Positions 59,441-64,000 of a stretch of DNA of 64,000 nt are shown here, piece after piece (position 1 is the stretch's first letter; each line of letters opens with the position of its first letter). The notes beneath the pieces were generated by a model. The model saw nothing but the letters and a program-made list of their open reading frames with translations, ran no database searches and was not told the origin of the DNA. Position numbers and translations under genes: made by a program. Source of the stretch: Megalopta genalis (taxonomy: Eukaryota > Arthropoda > Insecta > Hymenoptera > Halictidae); assembly GCF_051020955.1 (NCBI RefSeq), contig NC_135029.1, positions 3,620,001-3,684,000 on the forward strand, read 5' to 3'.

Positions 59441-59487
59441 CTTTTGCCATCGCTCTGACAACTTGAAAATTACACGCTCGTAGAAAT
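59335..59487 (-). mobile_element. mariner 3'-end fragment
   Basis: Starts after TA with the TTGGGTTGGCAACTAAG terminus and continues through GACCTTTTGCCATCGCTCTG, matching 56230-56250 of the 562-bp element. It breaks off near 59487 into unrelated DNA; the rest of the mariner is gone. Confidence 0.75.
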
Positions 59488-60639
59488 TGCATCAACAACG
59501 ATTATATATGACGCTACAGTGATTTTACTGTCGCCAGATAGCCATTGTAATTCTGTTCAATAGCAAATTTACTTAATTTACAAATAAGTCAGAATACGTG
59601 TAAAGTAAATGCAAAATACGAAAACGTAGAAACTATCACAGAGTTAAGTCGTTTTTAACTAAAAAGAATCTAGATTTGTAAATAATTGATAAATGACGTA
59701 CAATTTGTTTACGGTTCAGTTAATACAGAAATATTTACTAACAATACATGATAAGTTTGAACTAAATTATGCGATTTGTTCAGCACGCCTGCATGTAACA
59801 TATCTTCCTACGATTGATAAGTATTGAGAACATTACAAGAAAGTGTTGGATGTATATAATAACGTCGTAATTAACGAACGTACAATTTGAAATTGACTGA
59901 AGACATTAACAGTGAAGATTTTAATCTAGAAACGAAAAAGAAGTGTATGATCAGTAAAGATTAACAGGTGAAACAGCAGAGCTAAATGAATGAAATTCAA
60001 GGGATACGACAAAGAAATAAACCGCAATATATTTAGAAAATGTTTAAGTGACTTAAGACGTCTTCAATTGCGACCAATATTATTAATTTATGTATTGTGC
60101 ATGGTGTAAGAGAGTACTCTTGCTCTTTATAATTCGTGCATTTTCCAATTACTTTAAAAAGTAAAATCAATTAAAATAAAAAGCAAGTACTTTCACGTAA
60201 AAACTAATTTGACAATGCTACGAAATCAAACGTATTAACGTTTTGTTATTTAATTTAATTAAAGTACATCACATTTCACGAAGTATCTGAAGAATGTAAC
60301 AAGAAAAGTTTAATGCCGAGGAGAATTGGCTTCACTGGGTTAACTCGATTCTATACACCAAATCAATAGTACCATCTCACCAAGTAATAATTTTCTCACA
60401 ATCGAGTTGCTAATTATAATCCAAAAATTACAATAAATTCGTTTTCGTAAACCTTTCGTTTAGGAAATATGTAACATTGTTTTGCTAAAATTCTGCTGCT
60501 ATCATGATCATCTTACTCGAATCACCGCTGACTTTATTTCCGTGCACAATGAAAACAAGAACGAGTGTATTATACAACCTAACACCCTGACAATATGTTA
60601 ATCCAACCCAAGAGACGGTCGAGTGTCAAGTATTACACG
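59488..60639. other. AT-rich gene-free stretch
   Basis: TTCACTGGGTTAACTC near 60335 may be an inverted TTAA-element end. No gene. Confidence 0.45.
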
Positions 60640-61220
60640 CTGCAGCACTTCGATATCAAACGGTACGATCTGGCGTGAGCGATGTAATTACAAAGTTAGC
60701 ACGTGCAGCAAGCTGCATGCGTAAGGATTGAGGAACTGTAAAGTGGCGAGCGAGGATATTGGGACCTCGGTCTGTATTTCTGCTGGAAGCCCCAAGTAGA
60801 GAGGCTAAGGGGCCCATTACGCGGTCGTAAACCTGTAGGCTACGTCTCATGCACTGTTATACGCATCCTGTGCAACCTCCGCAAAAAATAGCACATTGTT
60901 CTACCCACGACACTCGCATACCTGAAACACGGAGCGAGGGGGCTATTCGGCAGGGGATATTAAGTAAAAAGAAAGGGGCGGGATTGGGGCTGGGGAGAGT
61001 GGGAGCACACGGGGGAGTCATCTGCGGAAGCTGCTTCAGGCGTGCTTGATAACTTCGAGGATTCTGGAAATCGTGAACCCGCGTAGATTGCTTTGTATTC
61101 GTTCGCGTCCTACAGAAGAATGATTCCGGATGCAAAAGATACAGAGCACGCGGAAGATTCGTGAAAGAACGAACTCCTGCGGACGTTCCGTTGAAAGTGT
61201 TCGCCATTTTGTCAAAGCGT
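60640..61220. other. GC-richer island
   Basis: Balanced composition with a purine-rich part (GGGGCTGGGGAGAGTGGGAG near 60986). Frames of 60-116 codons are open on both strands (60857-61207 minus, 60849-61049 plus) without recognised domains. Confidence 0.35.
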
Positions 61221-61268
61221 CAAAAGAAACAAAAAGAATGAGATCCAGGTGAAATTTTCTTGTAAGCA

Positions 61269-61375
61269 CAGTGACCGGCATTCATGTTTGGACACCCTTG
61301 AAAATAAGACAACTTTTTTGGAATTCAGCCAAACTAGTTCAACGGTTTTGGGAAGCTACGGATTTATTTGGCGAT
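61269..61375 (+). repeat. possible solo end of a Tc1-like transposon
   Basis: CAGTGACCGGCATTCATGTT followed by TGGACACCC resembles the start of Tc1-type terminal repeats (CAGTG... with ...TTTGGACACC). There is no inverted partner in the next kilobase and no flanking TA directly at the end, so this rests on resemblance alone. The right limit is arbitrary. Confidence 0.3.
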
Positions 61376-62934
61376 TTTTGACGTAGTGCCGATTGAAAGA
61401 AATGTTGAGACAGTTACAATTGAGCCCTTTGGTTAACATGTCAATTAAGGCACTTTTCTTAATATTGTAAAAATTGGACTCTCGTGTAATATCGTGCAAA
61501 AAATTCGATACGAAATGTAACTTTATTGTAACAAGATAATGCGAGGGAATACGAATTGTAATTTAAAACAAAATAGATATTTTTATCGATAGTAAACAAA
61601 CAGTTATATAACGAATAATGAAGTGCAATTAGCGTACTGAATTTTGATACCATATCTTTGTGAGAAAGCGACTTACTCCATGTGGCTCTTAATGTATTAA
61701 TAATAATAAATTACATAAATGTCGTTTTCAATACATTACAAGTATACCGTATGCCATATATTAGAGAAACTTATTCGTTGCTGGATTCTTCACCACTTTT
61801 TTCAGTTATACCGATCCTTAGTGGTTGCAACAATACATAATAACATAAAACAATAAATAAAGAATAAATAATAAACTTCAACAAATTTAACGTGTCCTTC
61901 TTTTTGACCACAGAGAAGGGCGCACAGATGAATATTTAAAAGAAATTTTGAGATAATTACAGTTAATTTAAGTCCTGGAGAAAATATTAAAGATCACTTT
62001 TTTTACAATTGTATTCTTTTATCATTACTTTTTTATTATAATTTCTTATTTTTTAAAAATCGAATTGGCGGAATAATTTAATGACGAAAAGTATAAAGAG
62101 TTTTATAATTTGTTTCTCTAATTAAATTTGTTATATTCCTATCATTTCATTTGCATATGTCATAATTGTATAACGACTTGCAAGTCTAGTTACTGTACAT
62201 GTTAATCTTACGTTAAATCTTAAATGATAAAAGCTTGTCAAGTAACTGTCATTGACAATCGAGTAAATTGTAAGCTTTTTTAATGATTCTTTTACACAGC
62301 TGCATCTATTGTTTTCACTAGACGCGAGTTAAAAGTAATCTGCAAAAGTTTTATACTAAATCCTCCCAGGCAAGTTCGACCAAACTGAAAAATCGACACG
62401 TTTTTTATCAGTATCATTTGTGTAAAGTTATAATGGAGCCAATGATATTAAAAATCTAGCCTTCAAAGAAAATGTGTACACATACAAGAGAAACAAATAT
62501 TAATAAAATTAAAATTATTACCACATTTGTAACCATTTCTAATCAGATAACTAAAACATAATACTACAATTATAAAAGAATTGATATTGCAACTGGCGCC
62601 TTAAAAATTCAATTGTGGAGTGCAAATATTGATCCTATAGGTCGTTCGTAATCTCAAACAAGTAAATTAAATATTAAGTACACAGATAAGGTTCTTCCAA
62701 TTGATTTCATACAAATAATGTAGCAATTCATTTGGATATAAAGCAGCACAGTAACAATTGACCAAACAATGCCTAATTTTGATGTCTCCTAATATAACCT
62801 TATAAATGTACGATGGTCTCCAGTAAACTGCACATTCAGCACCGTATATTATTTGCATTCAATCTTAGAAAAAACGTGACTGAATCCATTCAAAATAGTT
62901 TCTGCTACCTATGGTGAAGGGACTGTGACTGATA
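61376..62934. other. AT-rich gene-free stretch
   Basis: No gene. Short minus-strand frames at 61459-61653 and 62667-62858 carry no known motif. Confidence 0.5.
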
Positions 62935-63130
62935 GCTTATTCGCCTGACATAGCCCCATTTGATTACCATTTGTTTAGGTCTCTACAACATACGACCAAC
63001 TGACGATGTCCAAAAATGACTCAATGAATTTATTACTTAAAAGCGATAGAGTTTTTATTATGAGATTATCTACAAGTTGCCGTGTGTGGATGTTGTAAAA
63101 CTATTAATAAGATCTTCATTTTACTTGAAA
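62935..63130 (+). pseudogene. decayed mariner transposase relic
   Basis: From 62935 the plus strand reads AYSPDIAPFDYHLFRSLQHT before a stop at 63001-63003: the mariner block around the third catalytic aspartate (APFDYHLF). With frame changes, the sequence after it still resembles the mariner C-terminus (QKWLNEFIT, then FYYEIIYKLP). Several stops and frameshifts make it a pseudogene, much older than the mariners at 56 kb. Terminal repeats are not visible. Confidence 0.7.
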
Positions 63131-64000
63131 TTAAGAAAAAGAATTCATATGTATATATAATTGCTACGAGATAAGTAGGAGTAACACATTAGACACGATA
63201 ACATTACAAAAATATTATTATATTAATCAGATGTAATTATCTGTAATCAGATAATTCAGCACAGATAAAGGTGACCTAATCAAATACTAACGTAAGGTAG
63301 TATACAAGAATATTTGCATACTAAATATGTTGTTATATAAATTCCGTTCAGCATTTTAATATTTTTTTAATTTAATGAACATAACCTTGTGACCCTTGTC
63401 ATAGACTCTACACATTTCTCCAATTCTCATGAATAGTTTTATCAAAGATTCTACAATAATGCCTCACTCAGTTTTGATTTACACTCTAAACCAATAAATT
63501 GTGTTTCGTATACGGTAGTGTGCATAATTATAGACTCTATTGGATTATTTTCTCTCTTTTGAATACTCAGAAGTTTTTCCTTCTAGCATATAAGTTACAA
63601 AAACGAATCGACGCCGAGAGTCTCGCCAGAGTACCATTAGATAAACAATGATTTCATATGTATATAGAACAGAGTGCTCTTTGTCTTTAGGTGACGTTTT
63701 TGGTTTCGTCTTTGTGAATAGTCTTCAGTCTCCTGGAGCAATCAGGAGAGTAAAGACGGTCCTTCCTCGTACATCAAATTAATAAACTAAAAGGGATAAG
63801 TTTAATTCACTGCGTTTTACTTTTATTTATCTACCCATTTCCAATAGACTCAAAGTAACTTTTACATTTTTACTGATATCCGAATGAAAACTTAACAAAA
63901 CATCATATTTGTATATTTCTATTTTCTATTATTTTTAATATAGAAACATTCAATTACGATGTTTTATTTAGTTATTGTTTAAATATCACAAACAAATTTA
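63131..64000. other. AT-rich gene-free stretch
   Basis: No identifiable feature up to the end of the window. Confidence 0.5.

Noticed and set aside
1..64000. CRISPR arrays, operons, tRNA or rRNA genes, known insect microRNAs
   Set aside because: Looked for evenly spaced direct repeats with unique spacers, cloverleaf-type elements and familiar mature microRNA sequences; none found by eye. Base composition and repeats are eukaryotic.

Overview
The window looks like animal nuclear DNA, most likely from an insect and plausibly a hymenopteran (bee, wasp or ant). The reasons are a very AT-rich background broken by short CpG-rich islands with long (CT)n/(GA)n tracts, TTAA-flanked piggyBac-type miniature elements, and mariner relics of the DD34D type with ends beginning TTGGGTTGGCAACTAAG. 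I see no operon, CRISPR array, tRNA, rRNA or recognisable conserved host protein. The species guess rests on general knowledge and was not tested by a search.

Most of what can be annotated with confidence is mobile DNA. Six almost identical 282-bp piggyBac-like MITEs sit at 2899, 7508, 17035, 19637 (plus orientation), 48545 and 49180 (minus orientation), each between intact TTAA sites. An older TTAA family is seen at 2616-2840 and 46300-46507, with a solo end near 5552. A third TTAA element with a 13-bp perfect terminal repeat lies at 53893-54134. A family with termini resembling CTGCGGATTTTTATGC is seen at 7984-8184 and 24648-24826, with several solo ends. Transposase relics of the Tc1/mariner group lie at 21305-21833 (109-bp terminal repeats), 56003-56146, 56147-56708, 59335-59487 and 62935-63130.

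Other repeats are a 0.41-kb palindrome at 1653-2060, smaller foldbacks around AT microsatellites at 15163-15323 and 24041-24201, a diverged foldback at 16455-16634, a roughly 140-bp satellite with alternating A/B units at 42856-43430, a terminal-repeat-bounded minisatellite at 52785-53190, and a 236-bp segment duplicated 3.3 kb apart (55873-56108 and 59205-59440).

GC-richer islands occur near 820-1260, 3440-4560, 9700-11480, 18140-19610, 22150-23600, 29460-29880, 33640-34760, 36370-38060, 44210-45400, 47580-48420, 52140-52620 and 60640-61220. They carry the longest open frames, but these overlap in several frames on both strands, and many lie in polypurine/polypyrimidine tracts that lack stop codons for compositional reasons. 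The islands may be promoters, untranslated exons or conserved regulatory DNA of one or more genes with long introns, but the sequence alone does not prove a coding exon. No gene set working together can be described. The layout is best read as intergenic or intronic DNA shaped by repeated DNA-transposon activity.
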